A stretch of DNA of 64,000 nucleotides from Gaeumannomyces sp. JS-464 (Eukaryota > Ascomycota > Sordariomycetes > Magnaporthales > Magnaporthaceae): positions 3,224,001-3,288,000 of the forward strand of contig NGZR01000001.1 of assembly GCA_002197995.1 (NCBI GenBank), given 5' to 3'. The position numbers were made by a program, and so were the translations under genes. Every line of letters starts with the position of its first letter. The stretch's first letter is position 1. Of the stretch, positions 33,870-45,614 are shown one piece after another. The notes beneath the pieces are model-generated. The model made no database searches, was not told where the DNA came from, and was given only the letters and a program-made list of their open reading frames with translations.

Positions 33870-35466
33870 ATGCTGTCATCAATGAGGATCGCCTCGAGAC
33901 GCATCGCCCCTAGGACGGTGGTCGCTGCCAGGTTCAGTCCCGCTGTGCGCTTGGCATCGACGTGGGCCGACGTCCCGCAGGGTCCTCCGGTATGTTGTTG
34001 AGTCCCCGCGCTCACGGTATCCAAGCAAACAGGCTGGAATTGGGTTTGGCTAACTCGAATGTGATCCAGGATGTAAGTCGTGGCCACACTGATCCCTCGA
34101 TCGACAGCCAATCGCCGTGCTGACCGCCTGCCTCTCGACCGCGCGAACTACCAGGCCATTCTGGGTATGTTGGACCTATTTGGGATCTCGACGATGTGCC
34201 TGGGACCTGGGGACATGGCTGACAGTCTGCGATTCTGTCTGGTACAGGCATCACCGAGGCTTTCAAAGCCGACACCTTCGACAAGAAGATCAACCTCGGT
34301 ACGATCCACCCCCACCAGACGGGCAATATCTCGAGCCGTTGACTCACATACGTGCTACTGCACGCCAGGTGTCGGCGCTTACCGCGATGACAAGGGCAAG
34401 CCGTACGTGCTGCCTTCGGTCAGGCAGGCCGAGGAGAAGGTGGTGTCGTCGCGCATGAACAAGGAGTACGCCGGCATCACCGGCGTCCCCGAGTTCACGT
34501 CGGCGGCGCCAACTGGCCTACGGCGACAACAGCGACGTTCTGGCCCGCACCGCCGTGACCCAGTCCATCTCGGGCACCGGCGCCCTCCGCATCGGCGGCG
34601 CCTTCCTGGCCAAGTGGTACCCGGGCGCCAAGACGGTCTACCTGCCCAACCCCTCGTGGGCCAACCACGCCGCCGTCTTTAACCACTCCGGGCTCAAGGT
34701 CGAGAAGTACCGCTACTACAACAAGGACACCATCGGCCTTGACTTCGAAGGCCTGATCGCCGACGTCAAGGCCGCGCCCAAGGGCAGCATCTTCCTCTTC
34801 CACGCCTGTGCCCACAACCCCACCGGCGTCGACCCGACCCAGGAGCAGTGGCGCGAGATCGAGGCGGCCGTCAAGGAGGCTGGCCACTACGTCTTCTTCG
34901 ACATGGCCTACCAGGGCTTCGCCAGCGGCGACGTCGACCGCGACGCCTTTGCCCTGCGCCACTTTGTCGCCCAGGGCCACAACGTCTGCCTGGCCCAGTC
35001 CTTCGCCAAGAACATGGGCCTGTACGGTGAGCGCGCGGGCATCTTTTCCATCGTGACCGAGTCGGCCGAGGAGAAGAAGCGGGTCGACTCGCAGATCAAG
35101 ATCCTCGTCCGCCCCATGTACTCGAACCCGCCCATCAACGGCGCCCGCATCGCCGCCGAGATCCTCAACACGCCCGCCCTGTACCAGCAGTGGCTCGGCG
35201 AGGTCAAGGAGATGGCCGACCGCATCATCACCATGCGCGCCCTGCTCAAGGAGAACCTGGAGAAGCTGGGCTCCAAGCACGACTGGTCCCACATCACCAG
35301 CCAGATCGGCATGTTCGCCTACACCGGCCTCAGCCCCGCCCAGATGGAGACGCTGGCCAAGGAGCACTCGGTCTACGCCACCAAGGACGGCCGCATCTCG
35401 GTTGCCGGCATCACGAGCGAAAACGTCGGTCGCCTAGCCGAGGCCATCTTCAAGGTCAAGGGTTAA
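33870..35466 (+). CDS. AAT1: Mitochondrial aspartate aminotransferase
   Basis: Exons: 33870-33989, 34070-34072, 34155-34164, 34248-34298 and 34379-35466. The PLP enzyme transfers amino groups between aspartate/2-oxoglutarate and oxaloacetate/glutamate and takes part in the malate-aspartate shuttle. The N-terminus is an Arg/Ser-rich mitochondrial presequence ([20 protein letters not shown]) followed by the mature start [11 protein letters not shown]. Family landmarks are [33 protein letters not shown] and the Schiff-base lysine in [14 protein letters not shown]. The conserved PPDAILGITEAF segment is assembled from exon 1, a GAT microexon, a 10-nt exon and the next exon. One frame break near 34508 (around GCGCCAAC) precedes [17 protein letters not shown] and is probably an indel. 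Confidence 0.9.
34070..34072 (+). other. Candidate 3-nt microexon (GAT, Asp) of the AAT gene
   Basis: The triplet GAT is flanked by a complete acceptor context (GGCTAACTCG ... GTGATCCAG) and by GTAAGT, with the next acceptor CTACCAG preceded by GTGCTGACC. Using it restores the Asp of the conserved PPDAILG motif. Skipping it deletes that residue and keeps the frame. Confidence 0.65.
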
Positions 35467-35873
35467 ATCACGAGACTGATTGAACGATGAACGAGGCTCA
35501 ACGGGATATGAATGTGGCTGTTTTGGGGCGGCAATGTTACTGATTGGCAAAATTGGGACAACGTACAAAGCAAGCGAATTTTGCGGCAAAGGCATCTAGG
35601 ATATATCGGCGGGTTGGCATACCAGCCTCCCGGGGGATCTCCTTTTTGTTTCCAACTTTTGGCACTTGACCGGCTCGGGGACAGGTCCTATAGATCTAGA
35701 TCATAGACGAGCAATGCCCCGACCCCAATCGGACAGGGCACACATCCGACTTGTATAACAGAGCAACAAAAAGTCCTTTCTCCTATTCACCAGCAGTAAT
35801 TTTGTGGGCAGCGGAGTGTCGAGGAGAAGCGCGCCTCACGAGCTAATGTGCCTTAGAAAGAACATAACTGCCC
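35467..35873. other. Short intergenic region between convergent genes
   Basis: About 400 bases with no recognised feature. It presumably holds the two 3' untranslated regions. Confidence 0.4.
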
Positions 35874-37091
35874 TCACGCCCGACCAAGCCGCTCCAGGTC
35901 CCGCTGAATGTCCTCCATCTCCCGCTCCATCTCGCCAAACACCCTGGCCATCTCGCGCATCGTCCTCTCCTTGGCTGAAATATCCCGCCCGCCACCACCC
36001 TCATCATCACCGTCACCTCCCTCCTCCGATATCACGACCCCGTACTCGGCCAGCTCGGCCACCCTGGCCCTGCACCCCTCGGCCAGCCTGACGCGCGAGT
36101 CGCGCAGGTGCGCGGCGTACGCGGCCAGCGCGGCCTTCGCCTCGGGCGCGTACACGTCGGCCCTGGCGGCCCACAGCGCGGCCTCGGCGGCGGCCTCGTC
36201 GCGGCGGGCCCGGAGCGCGACCTCTGCGGCGCGCAGCTCGACGGAGCGGGCGGGGGCGCCGGTGCCGGGCCTCGAGGGCGCGGGCGAGGGCGCCCAGGGC
36301 GTCGGCGCGGCGGGCCTGCAGGTCCGCGACGGCGGCGGCGGCCTCGAGGCGGGACCGCGTGAGGGCCTGCTTGGAGGCGGACAGGGCGGTCGTGGCGGAG
36401 GCGATGGAGGGGCCGAGGGTGGGGAGGTGGCGGTGCAGGTACGAGGGGTTGGTGGAGGGGTGGGGGTGCCGGGCCAGCGCGAGGGCGGAGGTCTGGAGCG
36501 AGGTCGAGAGGAGGGACCAGAGGTGCGGGAGGAGGGTGGGGAGGTCGCTCAGCGGCGGGCTGGTCAGAAGGAGCTCGAGGGTGGCTGAGTCGAGGGGCGG
36601 TTGTTGGTCCGGGTCGGTCGCGGAGGCGGAGAGGAGGGGCGGGAGGAGAAGGAGCAGATCGATGGGGCGGGGGGAGCTGGTCAGCGCCCGCGCTGGATTG
36701 GCTGGATGGGGGAGGTGCGGATGATGTGCTTGTTGTTATCCTCCTTGGCTGTTGTAGTTGAGGCTTTGGCTCGGCTGGTGGGGGCGGGGAGACGGTGGAA
36801 AGGGCGTCGATCAGGAGATGGTGCTTTGCGGCCTTGAGGCGATGCTTTTTAAGTTTCTGTGAAGGGACCCTGGAGTGTTAGAAATCATCGACAACAAGAT
36901 AATTGGAACGGAACAAAAAGTGTCGACTTCTGGCGCAGTCATCGTACCTCGCGCGTGGCATCGCGTTCCTTGGAGGAGGGGTCGTTTATGGTCGAGCCAT
37001 CGTCGTTCAAGAATGCCGTCGTCAGTGTATTGTAGAGCGTCGCGAACTCGGGGTTGTTCTGCAACACGGCATCACCGATTGGCGGGAGCAT
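35874..37091 (-). CDS. Conserved-looking coiled-coil protein, function unknown
   Basis: Exon 1 is 37091-36948 (MLPPIGDAVLQNNPEF start) and exon 2 is 36856-35874, joined in phase 0 by GTACGA...CACAG. About 386 residues. The N-terminus (NPEFATLYNTLTTAFLNDDG and KLKKHRLKAAKHHLLIDALS) looks conserved. The centre is Pro-rich, then Leu/Ala-rich helices follow, and the end is a coiled coil (MREMARVFGEMEREMEDIQRD). One base appears to be missing near 36265 (after GAGGCCCGG). Adding one base makes the total length divisible by three. I do not recognise a family. The shape would suit a small complex subunit. A ttg-initiated extension to 37124 is possible but not preferred. Confidence 0.6.
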
Positions 37092-37480
37092 TTTGCCGTG
37101 AGTTTGTGAGTGTGTGTTGTCCAATTGCCGATTTGGCGATGGATGAGGTAACCTGATCCCGCTACGTCACCGCTGCTCAGGCGGTGGACGTTTCCAAATG
37201 GAGGCACGCCCGACGTCGGCCCCGCGCGAGACACCCGCGAGGTCACATGACTCAGCCAGGGGTCCCGCAACGCCTGGCAGCAGCCTCGTTCACTGGGCCG
37301 AATTTTTGGAGCAAGCAGCATCCGGGAATAGTCTCATGCAGTGTGGGATGTAGTGTGGGAGATAGTGCCGCATTTCGAACGGCACCAATTGACCTCGAAA
37401 CGCATCGGAAAGAGTGTCACCCACTGTCGCCAATCAACCCCCGCCGCCGAAACAAAGACCCAGACCCCAGACCAGCCACG
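37092..37480. promoter_or_regulatory. Bidirectional promoter between the coiled-coil gene and bL28m
   Basis: Only 389 bp separate the two divergent start codons, so both promoters must lie here. A canonical CCAAT motif is present (CACCAATTGACC near 37383 and TCCAATTGCCG near 37120). Confidence 0.45.
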
Positions 37481-38327
37481 ATGCTGCCGTCAAGGCCTCT
37501 CGCCAGGGGCCTTGGCCTGCTGGCAGCTCGACCCTCAATCACAACCACATGCACAGCCGCCGCCCACCAGAACAGCAGGACGCTGCTGGCAACCGCAGCA
37601 GCAGCAGCGGCAGTTGCACCACCAACCTCGCGACGGACATTCGCATCAACCGTCCCCAGCGCCTACAAGCAGAAGCCAGTCCGCGACAGCGACATCCCCA
37701 TCCCCTCGCCGACCGCCGCGCACCCACCCGAGATCCCGCGGTATCCCTACGGCGAGCGGCGCGTCTACAAGCAGTCAAACACGGGGCTGTACGGGTCCGC
37801 CGCCATCCGCTTCGGTCACAACGTGTCCAAGAAGCACGCCGTCAAGACCCCACGCAAGTGGCGCCCCAACGTCCAAAGCCGCCGCCTGTGGTCCGAGGCA
37901 CTCGGCATGATGGTGCGCACAAAGATCACGACCCGCGTCCTGCGCACCCTCGATAAGGTCGGCGGGCTCGACGAGTACCTTCTCGGCTCAAAGGCGCAGC
38001 GCATCAAGGACCTGGGCCCCTGGGGGTGGAGGCTGCGCTGGAGGCTGATGCAGACTCCCGCCGTGCAGGAGAAGTTCGCGGCTCAGAGGGTGGCGCTCGG
38101 CCTCCCACCCGCCGGCCTGGCTGCTGCGTCTGCGGCTGCTCAGGGCCCTGCCAGAGGGCTATACGGCCGAGTCGCTGATGCAGGAGACCCAGGCGATGCT
38201 GGATACGGACCAGGAGTTTGACCTTGGCGGTCCCGGGGCCGAGGGCGCGGCCGAGCCTCAGGTTGTCGACGACGGTTTCATGAGGGAGGAGCCGAAGCCT
38301 AGCAGGAGGGACACGGCACAGGCATAA
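37481..38327 (+). CDS. MRPL24: Mitochondrial large-subunit ribosomal protein bL28m
   Basis: A single exon encoding about 281 residues. The first ~60 residues form a mitochondrial presequence (Arg/Ala/Ser/Thr-rich, then RRTFASTVPSAYKQKPVRDSD). The L28 core follows: GLYGSAAIRFGHNVSKKHAVKTPRKWRPN, then SEALGMMVRTKITTRVLRTLDKVGGLDEYLL, matching bL28m (yeast MRPL24). The reading shifts at 38141-38143, where one extra G in CAGGGCC moves the last ~60 codons out of frame. Removing one base gives an acidic tail from LPEGYTAESLMQE to the TAA at 38325-38327, and the total length (847 nt) supports exactly one extra base. Because the protein is needed for mitochondrial translation, a sequencing indel is likelier than a mutation. 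Confidence 0.88.
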
Positions 38328-38615
38328 ACTGCCTCATAGAACAGATCCTGCGTTTACAGCCTTGGCAAAAACGAGCGGATGTGGGCGGTATTGTGTATAA
38401 ACATGAGGGTTGTAAAATAAACCACGCACCAGAGCTCAGGCCGGAGTGGCCGACCGCGAATACATCGCTAAACGCATGGTGTTGTACGTATTTCCATGAG
38501 ACATCACGCAGTAGCCTGTCTGGCAGACTTGAGACGAATTGGGCTGAACTACTGTGCTCCCCATGCGATATCCCTCCAATATGCTTATCACAGCATGCCG
38601 TAGCCCATAAACCTT

Positions 38616-38643
38616 TCCAATACGGGCACTCCAATACGGGCAC
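38616..38643. repeat. Perfect 14-bp tandem duplication
   Basis: Two adjacent copies of TCCAATACGGGCAC. Confidence 0.9.
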
Positions 38644-39424
38644 TATCACCTTCCTTGAGAGTTTGTTCCAACTGTACTCTCTGACCAAAATTCCTTTACG
38701 GGTTCTTGTTTCTTTTCCAGCGTTCCTGTTCATCTATGTGCCCTTTCGAGTTCCTGTTCCTTTTCCCGTTTTCCTTCCTACTCCTTTCACCCAGTATTTT
38801 CGGCCGTTGCGGGTTGTGAACTAACCAATATCGCCCGGTTTTGCAAAATCCGGTGGGGGGAACTATGTGGCTTTCGGTATCTGGTTTCCTTGTTCGTATT
38901 ATGAAACTCGCCATATGTTTACCGCGAGTATTCCCTTCGACCCTTAAATTATTACCCACTACCGACGGCTTCTGTCCATATGCATCCAGGGCGAAGACTC
39001 TTCCGACCTCACCACGTACGTGAAGTCATACCGTTAGCCTCTTTGGACGAGGAGTCTTCGACATCATCCTCATCGCTTGTGGACGTTATCTTTGCGTTCT
39101 TCGCGTCGCCGTGGTGCGCGATATCATCCTGCTCCACGATTACTTGTGACCTAGGGGTTTGGATGATGGGAGAAATGACGGCATCTCGGCTTACTCTCCT
39201 CTTTGTATTGTCTACAAAGCGTTTAACTTCATGGCTTCTTTCCCAACATTATAAGCCCTGCGAGGCGAGGCTGAAGTTCCCTAACATAACCATGGTGCCT
39301 AGAACCTACCTTCTGTTTCTGTCTTTTTCTTCTTTTTTCCTTAGCTGTTTTTTTTTTACTGCTCCCCGGCCGTCTTATTTACGTAAAAGCCTTAGCAGCT
39401 TGTAGTCGCACCATCGTCAAAGTA

Positions 39425-39560
39425 CGGATACTGGAATAGGAATAGGGATAAGAATAAGAATAAGAGGGGAAAAAAAAAGCCGGAATAAGAATAGGAAACG
39501 AGACAGGAACAGGGGGAGGAGAAAAGAGATGGGAATAGGAACAGGGGAGAAAAAAAAAAG
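39425..39560. repeat. Degenerate GGAATA/GGAACA-rich tract
   Basis: Repeated GGAATAGGAATAGGGATAAGA-like words with A-runs. The reverse complement matches the pyrimidine-rich tracts at 22270-22480, 38690-38790 and 49085-49210 in style. Confidence 0.5.
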
Positions 39561-39963
39561 GAATAAGGACGAGATACAGGAAGAAAAAGAAGAATTGAGG
39601 CGGACAGGCGTGCCCCTGAAGGCCCGCTGCCCCGAATAGGACCCTGGAGTTTCCTCTTCCGGCATCGGCCAGCCCACCCAGCGCGCGGCGGCGGGAGGTG
39701 GGGTCTGCAGCCGTCGCTCCCGCCAGAATGGGAAGGAAGTACGTTTGCGCACGAGGAAAAGCTGGAAGTACATTCACAGACGGCGCAAAGGTGGGGATTT
39801 GTGACTCAAAGCGGAGCCCTCGACGTCAGTAAAGCTCAAAGGGAGCGCGCCCTTTCATTCCATTGCTTCCCGTCCGGCTTGGTCTTTCTTCACTCGTTTG
39901 GTTCCATTGGCCTTGCTCGTGGTACATCGTTCGTTCCCGACTGCTTCAATTGAACATTTCGGC

Positions 39964-42500
39964 ATGGAGCACATCAAGAAGACATTCGAGCGCTGCAAGG
40001 CCAACGGCCGGGTAAGTGCCTACCCCTCAATCCCGATTTGCGGAGCAGACTGGCGATGGCTTCGGAGCGCGGTGCTAGACACTTGGCCACTCTTTCTTTG
40101 GCTAATTTTTGTTCTCTGTCTGACTCATTTCTTCCGGCGTCCTTCTAGGCAGCGCTCGTTACCTATGTCACGGCCGGATTCCCGACGGCGGCGGACACGC
40201 CCAACATCATGGTGGCGATGGAGAAGGGCGGCGCCGGTAAGGCCCCTTGCGACCCGAACCGCGAGATGGCGCAGCGCAGAAAAAAGACACTAATGAACAA
40301 ATCCACCTCCAGATGTCATCGAGCTCGGCGTCCCTTTCACCGACCCTATCGCCGACGGGCCGACCATCCAGACCGCCAACACGGTGAGCAAGCAGCACAT
40401 GCCAAGGGCGTGGTAGGGAGGGAGAAGGCGAAGGGATAAGATGCACAGCGGAAGGCTGACGACGTGGACTCGTTGTCACACTCAACAGATCGCATTGCAA
40501 AATGGAGTCACGATCACCTCGGTTCTCCAGATGGTCCGGGACGCGCGGAAACTCGGCCTCAAAGCCCCCGTCATGATGATGGGCTACTACAACCCGATGC
40601 GGGCGTACGGCGAGGCCAGGCTGCTCCAGGACTGCAAGGAGGCCGGCGTGAACGGATTCATCCTCGTCGACCTCCCCCCTGAGGAGGCTGTCTCCTTCCG
40701 CAAGCTTTGCAGTGTTGCTGGGTGAGCTCTTTCCCCTGGTTCTACCTCCTATGTGCCATTCTTGTGACTCACATCTGACAATTATACCTCGCCCAAAGAC
40801 TTTCATACGTCCCCCTGATTGCGCCCGCCACGTCGGACGCCCGCATGCGACTTCTTTGCCAGCTAGCCGACTCCTTCATCTACGTCGTCTCGCGCATGGG
40901 CGTTACTGGCGCCACTGGGTCCCTGAACGCCGCTCTCCCGGAGCTGCTGGCTCGTGTAAAGAAGTATAGCGGCAACAAGCCCGCCGCTGTCGGCTTCGGC
41001 GTCTCGACGCGCGAGCACTTCCTCGCCGTCGCGGGGCTGGCTGATGGTGTCGTCGTCGGCAGCCAGATAATCACGACCCTCAAGAATGCCGAGCCGGGCA
41101 AGGCCATCGAGGCCACGCGTGAGTACTGCTCGTACCTGTGCGGCCGCGCCTCCGTTGAGGATGTGGCCGAGGTCACGGCCGCCCCACCTACTGAGGACGG
41201 CGTCAAGACGGTGCCCGGCGACGAGGCTGGCGCCAAGCCCGGAGCCGCTGAGGCCAATGACGCGGACCTCGTGGCGCAGTTGGCGGCCATGCACGGCAAG
41301 ATCCCTGACCGGTTCGGCGAGTTCGGCGGGCAGTACGTGCCTGAGTCGCTCATGGACTGCCTGACGGAGCTCGAGGACGGCTTCAACAAAATCAAGGACG
41401 ACCCCGCCTTCTGGGAGGAGTACCGGTCCTACTATCCTTACATGGGCCGGCCAGGTCAGCTGCACCTGGCGGAACGGCTGACGGAGCATGCGGGCGGCGC
41501 GAAGATCTGGCTCAAGCGCGAGGACCTGAACCACACGGGCAGCCACAAGATCAACAACGCGCTAGGCCAGCTGCTGCTCGCTCGACGATTGGGCAAGAAG
41601 CGCATCATCGCCGAGACGGGCGCGGGTCAGCACGGCGTGGCGACAGCCACGGTCTGCGCAAAGTTTGGCATGCCCTGCACCATCTACATGGGCGCCGAGG
41701 ATGTGCGGCGACAGGCGCTGAACGTGTTCCGTATCCGCCTCCTGGGCGCGGAGGTGGTGCCGGTGACAGCAGGAACGCAGACGCTTCGTGATGCTGTCAA
41801 CGAGGCACTGCGGGCCTGGGTCGTCGATGTGGACACGACGCACTACATCATCGGCAGCGCCATCGGCCCGCACCCCTTCCCCACCATCGTGCGCACGTTC
41901 CAGTCCGTCATTGGCAACGAGACCAAAGAGCAGCTGCAGAAGTTGCGCGGCAAGTTGCCCGACGCCGTGGTGGCCTGCGTTGGCGGTGGCAGCAACGCTG
42001 TGGGCATGTTCTACCCCTTCTCCAACGACCCTTCGGTCAAGTTGCTGGGCGTTGAGGCGGCCGGAGACGGAGTTGAGACGCTTCGGCACAGTGCCACTTT
42101 GTCGGCCGGCACCAAAGGCGTGCTGCACGGTGTGCGCACGTACGTGCTGCAGAACGAGCATGGCCAGATTCAGGACACTCATTCGGTCTCTGCCGGGCTC
42201 GATTACCCAGGCGTAGGCCCGGAGCTGTCCAACTGGAAGGACAGCGAGCGTGCAAAGTTTGTGGCCGCTACGGATTCGCAGGCATTCGAGGGCTTCCGGC
42301 TTATGAGCCAACTCGAGGGCATAATTCCTGCGCTTGAGTCGGCTCACGGCATCTACGGCGCCCTCGAGCTGGCCAAGACCATGACGCCCGACCAGGACGT
42401 CGTCATCTGTCTCAGTGGCCGTGGCGACAAGGACGTCCAGAGCGTGGCCGACGAACTACCCAACATCGGCCCCAAGATTGGCTGGGACTTGAGGTTCTGA
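39964..42500 (+). CDS. TRP5: Tryptophan synthase, bifunctional alpha-beta fusion
   Basis: Five exons: 39964-40011, 40149-40236, 40313-40383, 40489-40721 and 40799-42500, all phases matching, 713 residues. It catalyses the last step of tryptophan synthesis: the alpha part cleaves indole-3-glycerol phosphate, and the beta part condenses indole with serine using PLP. The alpha domain (about residues 1-265) has the catalytic segments [17 protein letters not shown] and [10 protein letters not shown] ~50-residue Ala/Glu linker follows, then the beta domain with [11 protein letters not shown], the PLP lysine in [25 protein letters not shown] and the phosphate loop GGGSNA. Fusion in the alpha-beta order is the fungal rule. 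There are no frame breaks. In Neurospora the gene is called trp-3. Confidence 0.97.
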
Positions 42501-43329
42501 GCGGTGCTATGTTGGGGTTTGAACGTGTTTCATAGTCAAGTGATCACTAGGCGATGATTCAAAAGTGGGCAAACTAAGAGTCGGAAGTCAGGGGTAAAAA
42601 ATATCCGTTTGGTCGGAGTTGATGCAGAAAATGGGATACACAGACGATGGGATTATAGACCTAAAACCTAAGCATCAATCTTTCGAATGAGAGTTTCGGC
42701 AGCCGTTGTCTTAGGCCCATGCCTTTTTTCTCACCTACTCCGGCTCCCAGGCAAACGTGCCTTTCTTTCTTCCGTGGTCAAGCATGTCCTGCACTGCGGG
42801 ACAAGTCGCCACAGGGGGTATCAAGAGATGAGAAGGAAAGTCAAGAAGCGAAAAGCTTTGGATGGAGCGCAAGTCCTTTTTTGTTTAGAACAAAAATTGA
42901 GAGGGACAGGAAACCGCGGAATCCATCTAGAAGGAGTGCTCGCGAGTATTAAGTAGTAATCGCGAGATGGTGATAAAAATGCAAAACTGCAGCTATAGAA
43001 AGAGAAAAGGAAAATTGAACGCCATGCGTTGGCTTTATCCACCGTCTAATCGACAGACCGAACAAAATATCGATGCCAAGAAAGGTACCCATCCAGCGGC
43101 GAGAACACATCCTCAAAGCCATTGGGGCGGGGGGGGGGGGGGGGGGGGGAAGAGAAGAAGGAAGCCAGAACAAGGAAGCAGACACAGACAAAGCCGCCCT
43201 TGGGTATATGTAACCTGAAACGAGAAGGGAATTGGAAGAACTAAGGAGACGTTGAAAAAAAACCCACTAGACCATATCGCGCGGCCTAGTGGGCGGGGGC
43301 AGTGACGGTCTTGGGTCCCGCCGCTGGTC
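42501..43329. other. Intergenic region between convergent TRP5 and PRM1
   Basis: About 830 bases holding two 3' untranslated regions, with a 21-nt G-run at 43129-43149. No gene was recognised. Confidence 0.4.
43129..43149. repeat. Mononucleotide G tract (21 nt)
   Basis: Uninterrupted G-run, about 180 nt beyond the PRM1 stop on the minus strand. Confidence 0.9.
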
Positions 43330-45614
43330 CTAGAACGGCTGCCCGTAGTAGTTGCCCCTGCTCCCCGGCGCCTCCTTCTTCTCGCTGGGGTAGTGGTGGG
43401 CGCTCCCGCCGCCGCCGCTGTGGTTGCTGCTCTTGTCGTCGTCGTCGGCGGCGTCGCTGACGAAGACGGCGCGCGACGACTGGTGCCTCCCGACGGCGGG
43501 CTGCGTGGCCGTCGGGACGGGGCGCTGCTTCATCTCGCGCGTGGCCGCGTAGTCGTACTCGCGCCTGTCGTCGTGCGGCGTGTACAGCGGCGCGTCCTGG
43601 TGGCCCGCCATGCTTTCCTTGTCGTGGGAGCCCGTGTAGTGCCCGCCGTGGTAGCCGCTGCCGGCGCCGCCGCCCATGCCGCGGGTGCTCTTGCGGGGCC
43701 CCGTGATGTTGAGCAGGGCGCGGATGACGCCGACGAGCACGACGATGACGTATAGCAGCAGCAGCCCCGCCGAGACGAGGGCGTCCTGGATGATGCCGTT
43801 CTGCAGGTAGTTGATGACGCGGTAGACGGCGGCCGTGATCTCGTCGGTGGTGACGCTCGACGGGCTCGACAGGAACGACGTCATCTCCGAGTCGCCCGAG
43901 ATGGACTCCTGCGCGCCGCTGCTGAAGGTGTCGTTGGGGAAGGGCGGGAACGAGACCTTTGCGTGCTCGTGCACCCACGTCAGGCCCTCTCTCGACCGCC
44001 TCAATCTTGAGCCCGATGATGCAGCGCACCACGTCCTTGACGACGTTCTCGAGCCGGTGCCCTTGAAGACCTGGTCCAGGCGCTTGTTCATCTCGGTCTG
44101 GAACGTGACGAGCGTGTTGTTGACGGCCGACGTGGCCGTGCGCACCTGGCCGAGCACGTCGTTGTTGACCTCGTTGTTGTACCTGATCAGCGCGCCGTTG
44201 GCGTCGGTGGCCCACTTCGTCGAGACGCCCTCGAGCGTGCGCACGACGTCGTTGGCAAAGTCGCCGACCTTGTTGACGAGCGCGGGCGCCTCCTTCTGGA
44301 CGAGCCGCAGCACGACCCACTGGCAGAAGCACGAGAAGAGGCCCGCGATGGCGAGCGACAGCACAAAGAGCGCGGGGAGCGACGTCGCGTACGCCCACGC
44401 CCAGCGCACCAGGTACTCGCGGTCGCTGCCCTTGAACTTGTTGCCGAGCCAGACGCCGACGCGCGACGACGACGGCCGCGAGGCCTGGTAGATGACGTCC
44501 ATCGAGTCGAACTCGCGGTTGACCATCTGCCGAGACAGCGCCTTCTGGTGCCTGTACCGCCGGATCTCCATCATGGCCATGGGGACGCACACCAGGACGG
44601 CCAGGATGGGGATGACGACGAGGAAGGCGATGCGGGCGTTGTTGGCGACCGTGTAGAGCCCGTCGAAGAAGTCGCGGATGGCGTTGTTGTCGGAGCAGAA
44701 GGAGAGGGCCTGCTTCTGGGCGAGCGGGAACATGTTCCTGGGCACGGCCCACGTCTCGGCGCTCTTGTTGAGCTCCTTGCGGACGAGGTCGAAGGGCACG
44801 GCGATGGCCTGCTTGGTGAAGTTCTGCACGTCGTCAAAGGTCGGCGTCTTGTCCTTCATGTCCTTGAGGCTCTTGACGAAGTCGCCGCTGTCGACCTTGA
44901 TGTTGCGCAGGTCGTTGAGCTTGCTGCCCACGTCCAGCTTGGGGATGCTGATGCCGGAGCCGCCGACGAGGCCGCCGAGGCTTGTGCCCTTGTTGACCTT
45001 GTCGATGATGTCGTTAACAGTCTTCTGGAAGTTGCCAATCTCGTCGTTGAGGCCGTTGGAGATCTTGCCAATGGCATCGTTCATGACCTTGGTCGCAGCA
45101 TCGGCGGCACCGACACCAATGTCAAAGGTGCCGTGGATGAAGGCGGCGATCAGACACACGTAGGTGCCGACGTAGAAGTTGATTACGAAGTAGATGATAT
45201 TCTCGACGGCGGTCAGGATCAGCATGAGCACCTGGACCATGGCGCTGATGGCGTGCGAGATGCCCTCGGTGGCGACCTTGTTGACGCCGCGCGACAGGTA
45301 GTGCGGCATCGAGGCCATGGCGCTGCCAATGTCCTCGACCTTGCTGCACGCCGAGAGCGCGCGGACCTTGGCGTCGCCGATGTTCTCGTTCAGGCCGGCG
45401 AGGAGTATCATGACGCGGACCAGGACCAGCAGCAGCAGGATGGTCCAGCGGTTGAGCCATATTTGGGACAGCCTTGACCTCAGGCCGAGGAAGGGGCGGG
45501 CTGACCGCCGGTGCGCACGCTCGGGAGATCGCGCTCCTGGTCCACTGGCGCCGCGGCCTCGTGTGTCCCGACTGGTCTGCTCCTCAAGCTGAGGGGCACT
45601 CTAGGGAATGCCAT
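43330..45614 (-). CDS. PRM1: Plasma membrane fusion protein PRM1
   Basis: A single minus-strand exon from the ATG at 45614 to the stop at 43330, about 761 residues. PRM1 promotes plasma-membrane fusion in mating and hyphal/cell fusion. Visible features are the N-terminal LGLRSRLSQIWLNRW followed by a membrane helix, the family segment SACSKVEDIGSAMASMPHYL, and further helices (VQVLMLILTAVENIIYFVI; IAFLVVIPILAVLVCVPMAM; ALFVLSLAIAGLFSCFCQWV; LVSAGLLLLYVIVVLVGVI). The long extracellular loops contain NDTFSS-type glycosylation sites, and a hydrophilic tail is on the inside. Three 1-nt indels disturb the frame: one missing near 45490, one missing near 44055 and one extra C near 43988. The last two compensate, so about 23 residues (LENVVKDVVRCIIGLKIEAV region) are read in another frame. 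Their sum fits an intact 762-codon gene. Confidence 0.92.

Larger units (their letters stand above)
38328..39963. other. Intergenic region with simple repeats
   Basis: About 1.6 kb. It contains a perfect 14-bp tandem duplication (38616-38643), pyrimidine-rich tracts near 38690-38790 and a degenerate GGAATA-rich stretch at 39425-39560. No gene was recognised. The last few hundred bases are presumably the promoter of the tryptophan synthase gene. Confidence 0.45.

Noticed and set aside
43286..44752. A 488-codon open frame overlapping PRM1 in another frame
   Set aside because: Most of it is Arg/Pro/Gly-rich antisense-like noise from high GC. Only a ~25-residue piece belongs to PRM1, explained by two compensating indels.
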